DNA of 64,000 nucleotides, taken from the NCBI RefSeq assembly GCF_964019385.1, contig NC_088645.1, forward strand, positions 28,427,294 to 28,491,293. The letters run 5' to 3'. The notes under the pieces are model-generated. The model searched no databases and was not told the DNA's origin. It saw nothing but the letters and a program-made list of their open reading frames with translations. The position numbers were made by a program, and so were the translations under genes. The DNA comes from Sycon ciliatum (taxonomy: Eukaryota; Porifera; Calcarea; Leucosolenida; Sycettidae). This document shows, piece by piece, positions 32,581 through 42,930 of this stretch. The stretch's first letter is position 1. Each line of letters opens with the position of its first letter.

Positions 32581-35480
32581 TCAGGAAGTGAGAAAACCTC
32601 GAGGATGGAATCTATACCTGTGGAAATGGGACTTAACGTGCTGGCTAAATACACCACGGGTTTCAGATATCCTAATCTCGGTAGGCAGGGAGTTCCACGT
32701 GGTGATCATGGAATGTAGTAGAGTGGATCGGAAACAGGGACCAGTGTGAGTGGGCAGGAGGTAAAAGTGGGGACGTCGTGCACTCTTGGATAGAGCTATG
32801 TTGAGATTATTGAGGGTTTCCGGGTATTGGCGGGTGAAATGGTAAAACAGTTTGAGGCAATGTATATGCCGCCGCCACGCAAGACTTTCCCATTCAGCAG
32901 CTTCAAACACGTTCTCCATGCCATGAGGAATGGGCACTTTCCGACGGTGTAAATACTGCCTGGCCACGCGTGCTTGCAATCGTTCCAAAGTGTCAATATT
33001 TCCTGCGGTCAGTTTGTTATTCCACAGAGGTGAAGCATACTCAATGGAGGGACGGACGTATCCTTTGTAGAGGCGGGCAATGAGAGCAGGGGTCAGATTG
33101 GGTGACATGTAGGATAGCAGAACAACGCGACGACGAAAGTTGGAGGTGACACTATTGATGTGGGTCTGGAAAGACAGGCGGGGATCCAGGGTGATTCCTA
33201 GATTGCGGTGGGTAGTCGAGGGACATAGGTCTGCAGCATCCACACGCAGTGCCGGGGCAGGAGTCTGGGCGGGGTCAAGTTTGCCGAATACAACACGCAC
33301 GGATTTAGCGGCATTAAACCTGCCACCAAATGTAGCAGCCCAGTCCATCACCATGTTCACTGCTGACTGGAGCTGTTGAGGTGCTGCTGCTGGCGGTCGG
33401 GATAATCCCAGCGCAGTATCATCAGCATAGAGGTATGTTTCCGTCCTGTTGCCATCAGGGATTGATCTCGGGAGGGTATTAATGTACAGGAGAAATAGGA
33501 TGGGGCCAAGGTGGGAACCTTGAGGAACTCCCGCAGAGATAGGGGCGAGGGGGGAAAGGTCTTCTCCAACTTTGACCTGTAACTTGCGAGCTGCAAGGTA
33601 ACCTGCAAACCAAGTAGTAGCCGTTGGGTTGCATAGTGGTTGTAGAAGGGCCAGAAGGGTAGAATGCGGGACGCGATCAAATGCCTTGGCAAAATCCAAG
33701 AAGACCACATCATACTCCTGGCTGCTGTCCATGCTCTTGGCGGCGCTAGCCGTTAAATGTATCAGTTGGTCAACTGTGCTCCGACCGTGTACAAACCCGA
33801 ACTGATCCGAAACTATTAAATCTTCATTCCTAAGGAACCTGCTAAGACGGTGCGCGACAATCGAATCAAGCACTTTGGCGACCGAGTTCAAGAGAGAAAT
33901 AGGGCGGTAGTTCTGGGGTTCAGCTGTGGAACCTCTCTGCTTATATATTGGTACAACTTGCGCCGTTCTCCACGATGGTGGCAGGCGGCCTTGTGTTATA
34001 CGTAAATTAAAGACTTTGCAGAGGGAGTGGGCAATGACACCAGCGGTCTCCTTCAGAATGCGGTTCGGGATGTCACCACCGGCAGCTTTATGGACAGGCA
34101 ATCTCTTGAGAGTATCAAAGACGTCGTAGGCAGATATAACTGAGATATCGAAGGGGGATGTTGGCGTAGGTGGGGGGTGCGGATTAGGTAGTTGTTGGGT
34201 GTGGGTGTTGGAGCATTGGTTGGAGAACACGTCAGCCAGCAAGTGCGCCTTGGATGCGTCTGTGGTTACAACCTCGCCTCCAGACTCAAGGGATGGAATT
34301 GGTGCACGCGTTTTAGATATATTGGTGAGCTGTTTGGCTTGGCGCCACCACTGGTACGGACTTCGTTCTCTGTCAACCCGTGCGCTCATGTTCTCCAGGT
34401 AGATTGCTTTAGAACGTCGGACGGAGGCTTGATAGGCATTGCGGGCAACTTTAAAGACAACCCAGTGGGTTGTTAAGTTTGTACGCTTGGCTAAACGGAA
34501 AAGGCGGTCTTTTTTCTTGCAAAGAGTGGCATGGCGGCCAGTGTACCAGGGTGTATCTGTTCTTCGCTTTGTGGAAATAGTTCTCATAGGCACGTGTGAC
34601 GAGATTGCCGTAGTAATGCAGGAATGCCAACTATCCCACGCTTGCTCAACTGAGGACATACTACTGATGTCAGACGAAAGTGGAAGATTCCATATGTGGT
34701 CTCTGAGTGCATCAAAATCGGTGTTTACGTAATCAGGAACGGCACGTGACTGACTGGGAGATGACTGGGCAAGGGAAGGCAAAGCAACTTTGAAGACAAC
34801 GGGACAGTGATCGGAAATGGAGGACAGCACTTGAATGTCACATACATGCTGTGGTGTGTTTGTGATGACAAGATCAAGGAGCGATGGACCCTGGCGGCCA
34901 GTGGCAGAATATCTAGTCGGGGTGTTGTGGACGAGTTGGATGAATCCAAACCGGTCTAATGCTTTGAGTAGAAGCTTGCCTTCTGCTGTAGACGGGTCTG
35001 TAGAGTTCCATGTACGTAGTTTAGCGTTGAAGTCACCCACTAAGATTGTGGGCAAGTGTGGCTGGTTCTGTTCAAAGGTACGGCTGAAGGAAGTGAAAAA
35101 TTGGTCGCGCTCGTCTACGGTACGATGTGGCGGGCGGTAGAAGACATGAAAGGCCATTGGAAGCTGTTGAGTGATGCTTACTTGAAGACAGAGATGTTCT
35201 ATGTCCGGGCCCTCCATTTGTGGCAGCCTAGTAATCCTGTGGGAAAGACTGGATTTGACATACACTGCTATACCTCCTCCTGTGCTGCCTAGTATGGCTG
35301 TCCTTCGGTCACTACATAGTTAGGGATATTTACACTGTGGTCGGGGAGGGATAGAAAAAACCAAGTCTCAGTGAGAAAAAGAATATCTATATCGTGATAT
35401 TTAATGAATGCTTCTAAAATAGAGAGTTTTCTAATTGCACTTTGGCAATTGAGGTGTGCAACTCGGAGCCCCGGAGGTTC
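32581..35480 (-). pseudogene. LINE ORF2: AP endonuclease and reverse transcriptase, one frameshift
   Basis: The endonuclease starts HLNCQSAIRKLSILEAF, DIDILFLTETW (35460-35330). A frameshift near 35315 moves to the long frame, which begins within RRTAILGSTGGGIAVYVK. It continues with VGDFNAKL and SDHCPVV (endonuclease catalytic motifs), then RT: NYRPISLLNSVAKV, FLDFAKAFDRVPH, PQGSHLGPILFLLYIN, YLYADDTAL (near 33425) and the LGITLDPRLSF block. It ends with TWNSLPTEIR and a short tail. The domain order is complete for a CR1/L2-type ORF2 of about 950 residues. Confidence 0.9.
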
Positions 35481-36524
35481 CTATTGTTGCCGGTTTGAGC
35501 TCCCAAGTGCGCCAGCTCTTGGGTGTAGTTGTGCTGCGTTGCTTCGTGTTGTTGCCAGCGGGTCGATGTTGTGTGCTCGCATATACTCTTCTGCAAGGAC
35601 CTGCGAATGAAGGATTACTCTGGGCGAATCCTTCGTCGCAACAACTTCAATGTGAGTGGTGCGCAGATAGCAGGTCTTTCCGGCCTTTCTCATTGCCTGG
35701 AAAGCTGGTCGCAGCTTCTGTTGAAATTGGCGTTCCTCCCTGGTCAGATTTTCAGAAAAGTACACCTTTTCCCTGGTCTCGTTGGTTGTACGGAGTCTGC
35801 TCCGTAGCTGGAGCATGCGCTTGCAGGCATCTGGCGTTGCAGTGCGGACCAGGATGGGACGCGGTTTGAGTGGCGGTTGTTGTACTGACGTACGCGTGAC
35901 ACCAAGTCGCTGTGCAGCAACAATGTCAGTTTGTTGCAGTGGGAAGCCTAGTGTGTCCCGTACAAGGGTCACAACTGCGTCTATGGTTGCCGTACCCGTA
36001 TCGTTTGAACTGGAGGCCAGCTCTTGTTCCCCTTCCCCAAGGCCCTGGATGATGAAGGAGGTTGCCGTTTCTCGCTTGGCCTTGTCTACCGTGTCAAGGA
36101 GGCTTTCTACCATGGGGTCAACGGCTTGCAACTTGGTGTCAATGTGATCGACTCTACTTAACAGGGTAGCTGTTCTGACTTCAAACTCATCTCTGATTTG
36201 ATTTTCGAATTGGCTCACTCTTGCCTCCAAATCCTTGCATGCTTGTTTTATTTCTGTCGTCTGGGCAATGATTGTAGCCATTCGCTCATCTAGAAGCTCC
36301 GACATTGTGGAACGGAATTCACTCACTAGCACTTCTATCGACACAATGCCATCCAGTGACTCACCCTCATCATTATTGGCTGCAGGAGGGTTCATACCGT
36401 CTGATAGTCGGGATGCTGACTGTCGGCTCTCTCCAGGCGAACTACAGGGTTTAGATTTCGTGCTTGGCTTGGTAGAGGAACCCTTGGCTCTGCTCGATAA
36501 GCTAGTTCTATTAACTTGAGACAT
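35481..36524 (-). CDS. LINE ORF1 RNA-binding protein
   Basis: The ATG at 36524 has a good context (A at -3) and the frame runs 347 codons to a TAG, nearly abutting ORF2. A Ser-rich N-terminus is followed by a predicted coiled coil (EIKQACKDLEARVSQFENQI ... LLSRVDHIDTKLQ). An RRM-like fold follows (FIIQGLGEG...; PRPILVRTATPDACKRML; VYFSENLTREERQ). This order matches ORF1 proteins of the L1/CR1-type LINEs, which coat LINE RNA. Confidence 0.82.
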   Translation of the reverse strand: MSQVNRTSLSSRAKGSSTKPSTKSKPCSSPGESRQSASRLSDGMNPPAANNDEGESLDGIVSIEVLVSEFRSTMSELLDERMATIIAQTTEIKQACKDLEARVSQFENQIRDEFEVRTATLLSRVDHIDTKLQAVDPMVESLLDTVDKAKRETATSFIIQGLGEGEQELASSSNDTGTATIDAVVTLVRDTLGFPLQQTDIVAAQRLGVTRTSVQQPPLKPRPILVRTATPDACKRMLQLRSRLRTTNETREKVYFSENLTREERQFQQKLRPAFQAMRKAGKTCYLRTTHIEVVATKDSPRVILHSQVLAEEYMRAHNIDPLATTRSNAAQLHPRAGALGSSNRQQ

Positions 36525-36599
36525 GGTTTCATTAATGCAGTTAGAACTGATCTTTAACACGGGTACTGAAGCTAAAATCCTTTCTACAGGCGGAGCCCA

Positions 36600-36700
36600 A
36601 AAATTGCCAACCGCACTTCAAAACGTACAAACGATTGTACTCCTCATGCATGACATTGTTACTGAAGTAACGTCTTCTGCATAGCTACGGGAATAAATAC
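36600..36700 (-). pseudogene. Short LINE C-terminal fragment
   Basis: Minus-strand NSRSYAEDVTSV is shared at DNA level (about 36 bp, 36657-36692) with the end of the LINE at 60804-60839. It is a small relic of that other family. Confidence 0.5.
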
Positions 36701-36822
36701 TATACTATACTATATACAGCTTCCAAACCATTCAACTTAGCACTGCGTACATGTGAGCAAAATAGAGAAGCAACTATCCGTATACACAAGCCAACATTCA
36801 GGTTTCTCCGACATATTTATTA

Positions 36823-37480
36823 TTATATTAAGGCGACATGTTTGTGGAAATCCAGGTTGTCGGTCAAGGTGATGCCAAGATGTTGCAGTTCAGAAACCAC
36901 CGTTAATGGCTCATTGTACATTTGGTATTGGATTCCTGCAGTAGGTGTATCATTGATAGCTCTATGGCACAGCACGGATGTCTTGCTTGCTGAGAATTCA
37001 CCTCCATTGTTCCTGCCCCATGTTTGACATGCATCGAGATCAGACTGCATGTTCGCTCTACTGGCGAGGGTGTCTTCAGGTTTGTTAGCCAGTAGGAGGG
37101 TGACATCATCTGCAAATAGATATTGCGTGCAATGTTGCATAGCGTTGGGCAGGTCATTTATATAGAGTAGGAATAGGAGTGGTGAAAGGTGGGAACCTAG
37201 AGGCACTCCGCAGTTGATGCTCTGCTTCTTCGATTTAGTGCTATGTACCTTCACTTCAATTTGTCGATCCCCTAAGAAGCTCTTCAGCCATTTTACTGAC
37301 GAAGCTGTAGCAATCTTACCGAATTTCTTTAGGAGTATAGAGTGGTCGACCCGGTCGAAAGCTTTCCTGAAATCTAGAGATATCAGGTCAAAATTAGTGC
37401 CATTATCAATATTCACAGCCATTGATTGGGTTAGCAAGATACGTTGGTCCGTTACAGACTTGTTGCGTACATATGCTAGT
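36823..37480 (-). pseudogene. LINE RT core fragment
   Basis: Reads SVTDQRILLTQSMAV, LDFRKAFDRVDHSIL, GVPLGSHLSPLLFLLYINDL, FADDVTLL and the LGITLTDNLDFH block, then stops. Lacks endonuclease and C-terminus. It is directly followed by the hammerhead-bearing tandem array. Confidence 0.88.
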
Positions 37481-37875
37481 GCACTCCAGGCACAAACATC
37501 ACTAGGGATACAAACTTACAGAGACGCTCCATTTCCAGCGCGACGAACACCTCGTAAACACCAGATAGCAGCGTGAGTCAGTGTCGCTCCTGGACGGTGA
37601 GACAGACGTCGAGCACCCTCGGTCATTCGCAACGCTGTCACCTCCAAACCAACTAGTCGCAAGCCCGCGCTGGGCACAACAGAACGAAGTAGTGGTTGCG
37701 ACTTCGGCGATGATTTGTAAGAAAGGGTTTCCTCTCCATACTGCTCTCCACACTGGAGCTCGCGCTATTTCGCCGACTTTACTTGACACTTGACTGACTC
37801 ACTACTGCCATCCAGAGCACACGAGAAGTCCATCGAACCTTCGATTCGAGAACCTGCAAGAAAGCACCACTCCCT

Positions 37876-37921
37876 GCTCAATACACAATGTTTCGGGGAA
37901 TTCACCCCTCATCAGTTGAGC
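37876..37921 (-). ncRNA. Hammerhead ribozyme, unit 1 (intact core)
   Basis: Minus strand: stem I GCTCAA/TTGAGC (6 perfect bp), core CTGATGA, stem II GGGG/CCCC with a TGAATT loop, core GAAA, stem III ACA/TGT with a TTG loop, cleavage triplet GTA. Predicted cleavage lies between 37882 and 37881. All invariant bases are present. Confidence 0.9.
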
Positions 37922-38353
37922 TTGAGTAGGCTGAGGAAGATTGTGACTGAAGAGCACCACTTATATAGAGCTCTCCAGGCACAAACATCACCAGGGATAC
38001 AAACGTACAGAGACGCTCCGTTGCCAGCGCGACAAACACCTCGTAAACACCAGATAGCAGCGTGAGTCAGTGTCGCTCCTGAACGGTGAGACAGACGTCG
38101 AGGACCCTCGGTCATTCGCAACGCTGTCACCTCCAAACCAACTAGTCGCAAGCCCGCGCTGGGCACAACAGTACGAAGTAGTGGTTGCGACTTCGGCGAT
38201 GATTTGTAAGAAAGGGTTTGCTCCCCACACCGGAGCTCGCGCTATTCCGCCGACTTTACTTGACACTTGACTGACTCACGACTGCCATCCAGAGCACACG
38301 AGAAGTCCATCGAACTTTCGACTCGGCAAACCTGCAAGAAAGCACCACTCCCT

Positions 38354-38399
38354 GCTCAATACACAGTGTTTCGGTGAATTCACCCCTCATCAATTGAGC
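38354..38399 (-). ncRNA. Hammerhead ribozyme, unit 2 (core mutated)
   Basis: Same fold as unit 1, but the core reads TTGATGA (the invariant first C is changed) and stem II has one lost pair. It is probably inactive or slow, so units 1 and 3 would stay joined here. Confidence 0.85.
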
Positions 38400-38824
38400 T
38401 TGTGTAGGCTGAGGAAGATTGTGGATGAAGAGCACCACTTATTTAGTGCTCTCCAGGCACAAAAATCATCAGGGATACAAACTTACAGAGACGGTCCGTT
38501 TCCAGCGCGACAAACACCTCGTCAACACCAGATAGCAGAGTGAGTCAGTGTCGCTCCTGGACGGTGAGACAGACGTCGAGGACCCTTGGTCATTCGCAAC
38601 GCTGTCACCTCCAAACCAACTAGTCGCAAGCCCGCGCTGGGTACAACGGTACGAAGTAGTGGTTGCGACTTCGGGGATGATTTGTAAGAAAGGGTTTGCT
38701 CCCCACACCGGAGCTCGCGCTATTCCGACGACTTTACTTGACTGACTCACGACTGCCATCCAGAGCACACGAGAAGTCCATCGAACCTTCGACTCGGCAA
38801 ACCTGCAAGAAAGCACCACTTCCT

Positions 38825-38870
38825 GCTCAATACACAGTGTTTCGGGGAATACACCCCTCATCAGTTGTGC
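38825..38870 (-). ncRNA. Hammerhead ribozyme, unit 3 (intact core)
   Basis: Core CTGATGA and GAAA are intact, stem II GGGG/CCCC, stem III ACA/TGT, triplet GTA. One mismatch in stem I (GCACAA against TTGAGC). Confidence 0.88.
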
Positions 38871-39302
38871 TTGAGTAGGCTGAGGAAGATTGTGCCTGAA
38901 GAGCACCACTTTTATAGTGCTCTCCAGGCACAAACATCACCAGGGATACAAACTTACAGAGACGCTCCGTTTCCAGCGCGACAAACACCTCGTAAACACC
39001 AGATAGCAGCGTAAGTCAGTGTCGCTCCTGGACGGTGAGACAGACGTCGAGGTCCCTCAGTCATTCGCAACGCTGTCACCTCCAAACCAACTAGTCGCAA
39101 GCCCGCGTTTGGCACAACAGTACGAAGTAGTGGTTGCGACTTCGGCGATGATTTGTAAGAAAGGGTTTGCTCTCCACACTGGAGCTCGCGCTATTCCGCC
39201 GACTTTATTTGACACTTGGCTGACTCACGACTGCCATCCAGAGCACAGGAGAAGTCCATCGAACCTTCGATTCGGCAAAACTGCAAGAAAGCACCACTCC
39301 AT

Positions 39303-39348
39303 GCTTAATACACAGTGTTTCGGGGAATTCACCCCTCATCAGTTGAGC
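39303..39348 (-). ncRNA. Hammerhead ribozyme, unit 4 (intact core)
   Basis: Core and stems II and III are as in unit 1. One stem I mismatch (TTAAGC on the 3' side). Confidence 0.88.
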
Positions 39349-39614
39349 TTGAGTAGGCTGAGGAAGATTGTGACTGAAGAGCACCACCTTTATAGTGCTC
39401 TCCAGGCACAAACATCACCAGGGATACAAACTTACAGAGACGCTCCATTTCCAGCGCGACAAACACCTCGTAAACACCAGATAGCAGCGTGAGTCAGTGT
39501 CGCTCCTGGACGGTGCGACAGACGACGAAGACCCTCGGTCATTCGCAACGCTGTCACCTCCAAACCAACTAGTCGCAAGCCTGCGCAGAGCACAACAGTA
39601 CGAAGTAGTGGCTT

Positions 39615-39766
39615 GCCGAGTCGAAGGTTCGATGGACTTCTCGTGTGCTCTGGATGGCAGTCGTGAGTCAGTCAAGTGTCAAGTAAAGTCGGCGGAATAG
39701 CGCGAGCTCCGGTGTGGGGAGCAAACCCTTTCTTACAAATCATCGCCGAAGTGGCAACCACTACTA
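39615..39766 (+). repeat. Inverted segment of the retrozyme unit at the array edge
   Basis: The last partial unit breaks at GTAGTGG and continues with about 150 bp that are the reverse complement of the next stretch of the unit. This is a local inversion that ends the array. Confidence 0.8.
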
Positions 39767-40553
39767 AGTCTCATATTTACAGTAGTTTAAAAAATAAATA
39801 AAAAATAAAAAGTGCTTTGTCCGGAGTGACAGCAGCGCTAGCTGCATGTGAAGGAGCATAACATCTAGTTGGTAGCTGTGATTGTGGATAAATTGTGAAC
39901 TGCCCTGCACTTGTGTATAAATAACCTCCAGTCCAAGAACTGACGGCGCTCCAGCAAGGGCGGCTGGTGAAGAAGGGACAAGAGGTGTTCAAGGAAATAC
40001 GGTGCATTGGTTTCAAACTGCTGAGGAGGAAAAAGTTAACCTCTCCGTCCCATTCTGGCTGTTCCTAGTATACTGCTACTACTGACTGCACATTCTGCAC
40101 GAATTTTTCCTGATTTTACGACTTTTGTCTATACGTCGACTGTCCAAAATGTAGCGCTCATTTATTGCTTGTCTTCGAGATAAAGTGCTCCTGGTTGCTC
40201 ACATATTCGAAAACCGGCGCTTAGTGCCCGTTTGGCGCCAGCACCAACTCCCAAGGCCAAATTTAAACAAAGCGAAAGGGAATTGTACATGAGCGTCACG
40301 GGTCATGTTGGACGTGCAAGAACGCGAAATAAGAACGTAGCCTAGGGCACTGAAAAATAAGAACTTTGCTAGGTTTTCCCTCTGAAACTGCCTTCTTGGG
40401 CGTACGAGTCTACTCTACAAGTATACACTCAAGGCCACATATTTCATCTTTTTTTTCTGTTTCTGCCTCATATTTAGATCCTAACAACACAGAGAGTGGT
40501 AACTGATGTGCCACTGGTTCACGTCCTCCGTTTTTTAATTTTGCCTAGAAGTA
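39767..40553. other. No gene recognised
   Basis: AT-rich start, no domain or repeat recognised. Confidence 0.4.
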
Positions 40554-41196
40554 CAGTCTGTATCGGCTATAGAGTGACCGGATATAAGAATATATCGGCT
40601 ACAGTGATATTGGTACGAAATATTAACTACACCATAGCTCAGTGGTTAGAGCATCGCTAGCTACAAGCGAGGGTCCCTGGTTCGAGTCCTGGTGGTGACA
40701 GTCGATTTTTTCTTCAGACTTTCCCCGTTTGTCTCTTTCCCTCAAACTAGTGAAAATATAAAAAGCAAAACGTATTTCATCCTGTAAAAATATCACTATA
40801 ATCAATATTATCGGATGTAATGATATATCGGATATTATGATGGCAACAAAGAATCAAAACATGCAGAACACACTATATTATTATCGGCTATAGTGATCAC
40901 TTAAAAAAAATACAAAGGCCCTATTTTTTTTACTTCTTTTTCACGTTTTTTTATTTTTATAGTGATACATGTACATGTACATAACATAATTTTTTATGGA
41001 AATGCGGGCACTGTCAACTATGCAGCATACTCATTTTGTCAAAACGCCATGTTGGAAGTATTTCCTTGCCTTTCATGTGTCGATCGAAAAAAAAGAAAAG
41101 AAATCGATCGTATCGCATAATTAATTATAGTGATGCATCGGTTATAGTGATAAAATCACGGAAATCGAAAGGGTACGCTATAGCCGATACAGACTG
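40554..41196. mobile_element. pogo/Tigger-like non-autonomous DNA element with TA flanks
   Basis: Ends CAGTCTGTATCGGCTATAG are inverted at 41177-41196, flanked by TA (40552-40553, 41197-41198). Subterminal motifs of the type ATCGGCTATAGTGAT and CGGATATTATGA repeat inward, as in pogo/Tigger relatives. No transposase. The interior contains a tRNA-derived SINE. Confidence 0.75.
40628..40755 (+). repeat. tRNA-derived SINE, family 2, copy 1
   Basis: The head has A-box TAGCTCAGTGGTTAGAGCA and B-box GGTTCGAGTCC at tRNA spacing. The anticodon arm does not give a regular loop (T33 is out of place), so this is a tRNA-derived sequence, not a clear functional tRNA. A shared body follows (CTTCAGACTTTCCCCGTTTG), matched by the copy near 63740-63875. 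Confidence 0.7.
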
Positions 41197-41540
41197 TACT
41201 ACTAATTAGGGCTCAAACGGTTAGTCCGATTAACCGGTTGCAGACTGGTTACGAACAATGAACAGTTAGCCGATAAAGATAACGCTTATGCAGTAACTTT
41301 CCAGTCGATTTTTCAAGTATCAGGTCGTTGCAAAGTATGCACTTTCGCAGGCTGTTGCACGCGTACGCAATTTCTGGGCTGTCAAGTCCGTTATATCTGG
41401 TCTCTTGGTGTGAGAGTATGTATGAATGAGCATGCATGTGTGAGGTGTACTGAATAGGTTACATTTTTTGAATGAGTATAGTCAAATATACGGTTAAAAA
41501 AGAGTCCGCAGGATTGCCGTGGCTTATAGGTTACAAGTTA

Positions 41541-42364
41541 TAACCGTTAAACCGACCATTAGCCTAGCAGTTAACCGTTAGTGGTAAAACCGTGACCGTT
41601 TTAACCATACTACTAGTCAATGGTTTGAGAGAGAGAAACCGAAAATTAGAGCTGTTGAAGATCTTTTCAGGCCACTCGCTCGTTTTTAGTGGACTGCTCC
41701 AGCACGCAGGGAACTTTTCAGAATGATGTTCTCGGCTGACCTGTTGCGATGAAACGTATTTTTTTTGGAGGATTTTGATCTGCACCTCGTGAAAATTCCA
41801 CCTTGCGGCACAAATCCCCCCCCCCCCCACCAATGTGCGTCCCATTTTGTTTATTTTAGATCAATGAAAACTCTGCTCAGATCCGGAGAATAGGTCTCAA
41901 TAGAAGTTCGCAGAAATTGGTGTAAAATTCGGAAACTGTGTGAAGGTTCTAAAAACCTAAAATAGCATATTCACTTGGACAGCTGATGAGTGTAAGAAGG
42001 TAATTATAAATGGCGCCGTGTTCCACTAGCATTCTACCGAGTTGGTTTGCTGACGTTTCGAAGCTCAATGATCCATGATCCCTATAATTGCACAGATTTT
42101 GCGGAGAACAGGTAGAATAGGAATACATGTAGCAGTACTGTATTTGCATTGTTTTATTTAAAGGATTTCCCAAAGGCATAGCCTATCGGGGGAACTCCTA
42201 ACAGTGAAAATGATCCTTGCTTTATAATTATACTAGTGAAGCGACTTGTGCAGGCCAATTTAGGCTGTTTATAATGAGCGCGAGATTGTATCCGAAATTC
42301 TGAAACAGAATCTATAGCATTTAAACAATCGACGAGGAGACAATAGTCGTAAAATGGCAATAAA
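41541..42364. repeat. 824-bp direct repeat left of the BEL element
   Basis: About 98% identical to 49983-50807. It ends exactly at the left LTR, while the right copy begins exactly after the right LTR. Inside it, 42150-42364 (minus) holds a LINE 3' end with the AAGGATTTCCCAAAGGC...GCC tail. Confidence 0.92.
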
Positions 42365-42713
42365 GTTCTGTAGAGGCGTGCTCCTACCTCGGCACACACC
42401 CAAACCACACAAAAGACCAGCTCACGACTATCAAGAGAACTCTGTTAGAAAACTCTGGCTCCAAGCCGCAATTGCTTGAAACCTTTCACCGAACTCGTAA
42501 GCACTAAAGCCTACTCTAGTCCCTCCCTACTCCAGTGAAAACGTCTAGGTTATAACACTTGCATGCCAAGAACTCCATCAGCAGGCGCGAAAGAAGGTGA
42601 AGACAAAGCCTGTGACTTAAAAGTGTGAACCCTAACGAAAGTCACAGCTACATGTAACACGAAACGAGAGTGCATGTCAGTGACACGTGCTACCTCCTGA
42701 ACATTCTCCCCTT
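42365..42713 (-). repeat. 3' LTR of the BEL element
   Basis: 349 bp; on the minus strand it starts TGTTCAGGAGG and ends CTACAGAAC. It has 179 bp (about 42392-42559) that the other LTR lacks. A polypurine tract GGGAAGGGGAGAA precedes it on the minus strand. Confidence 0.85.
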
Positions 42714-42726
42714 CCCGATATGTTGA
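42714..42726 (-). promoter_or_regulatory. Polypurine tract of the BEL element
   Basis: Minus-strand GGGAAGGGGAGAA directly upstream of the 3' LTR. Confidence 0.75.
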
Positions 42727-42930
42727 AAAGTAACATCGAAAAGCATATCGCAACTCAACAAACAAATTTCCAATACGACAAAAGCATTATTCCGAAAAGC
42801 TGTTGAAGAAATACAGCAAATGAACAATGTGAACACATTCAAGAAATAGTGAATCAAACTTTCCTTGAAATCAGTTTCACAAACGCCTCCGGCTGGTTGT
42901 TGTCACCTAGCCAATGTGACACCAGGGGCT

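Larger units (their letters stand above)
32346..36600 (-). mobile_element. Near full-length two-ORF LINE (CR1/L2-like)
   Basis: ORF1 and ORF2 on the minus strand are followed by a 3' UTR that ends in the GGATTCCCCAAAGGC...GCCT...GGGGG tail and a TTA microsatellite (32348-32382). One frameshift in ORF2 is the only obvious defect. It could supply RT and endonuclease for non-autonomous elements here if other copies are intact. Confidence 0.88.
37481..39614 (-). repeat. Tandem array of about 478-bp hammerhead-ribozyme units (retrozyme-like)
   Basis: Four full units and a partial fifth, head to tail, over 90% identical, with no RT or other protein domain. Each full unit holds one hammerhead on the minus strand at the same place. 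Distances between predicted cleavage sites are 478, 471 and 478 bp. A minus-strand transcript would be cut into unit-length RNAs with 2',3'-cyclic phosphate and 5'-OH ends, the substrates for RtcB circularisation. This is the organisation of plant and animal retrozymes, small non-autonomous retroelements that travel as circular RNA. Conserved short ORFs in both strands merely reflect unit similarity. Confidence 0.85.

Noticed and set aside
37988..39492. Short ORFs conserved between retrozyme units on both strands
   Set aside because: Conservation is due to DNA identity of the units; frames differ in length and have no domain.
40631..40704. Functional tRNA gene
   Set aside because: Boxes A and B are present but the anticodon loop is irregular and the sequence recurs with a shared SINE body at 63.8 kb.
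41980..42075. Possible hammerhead from CTGATGA (41983) and minus-strand GAAACGTC
   Set aside because: The motifs are on opposite strands or too far apart, and no three-stem fold can be drawn.
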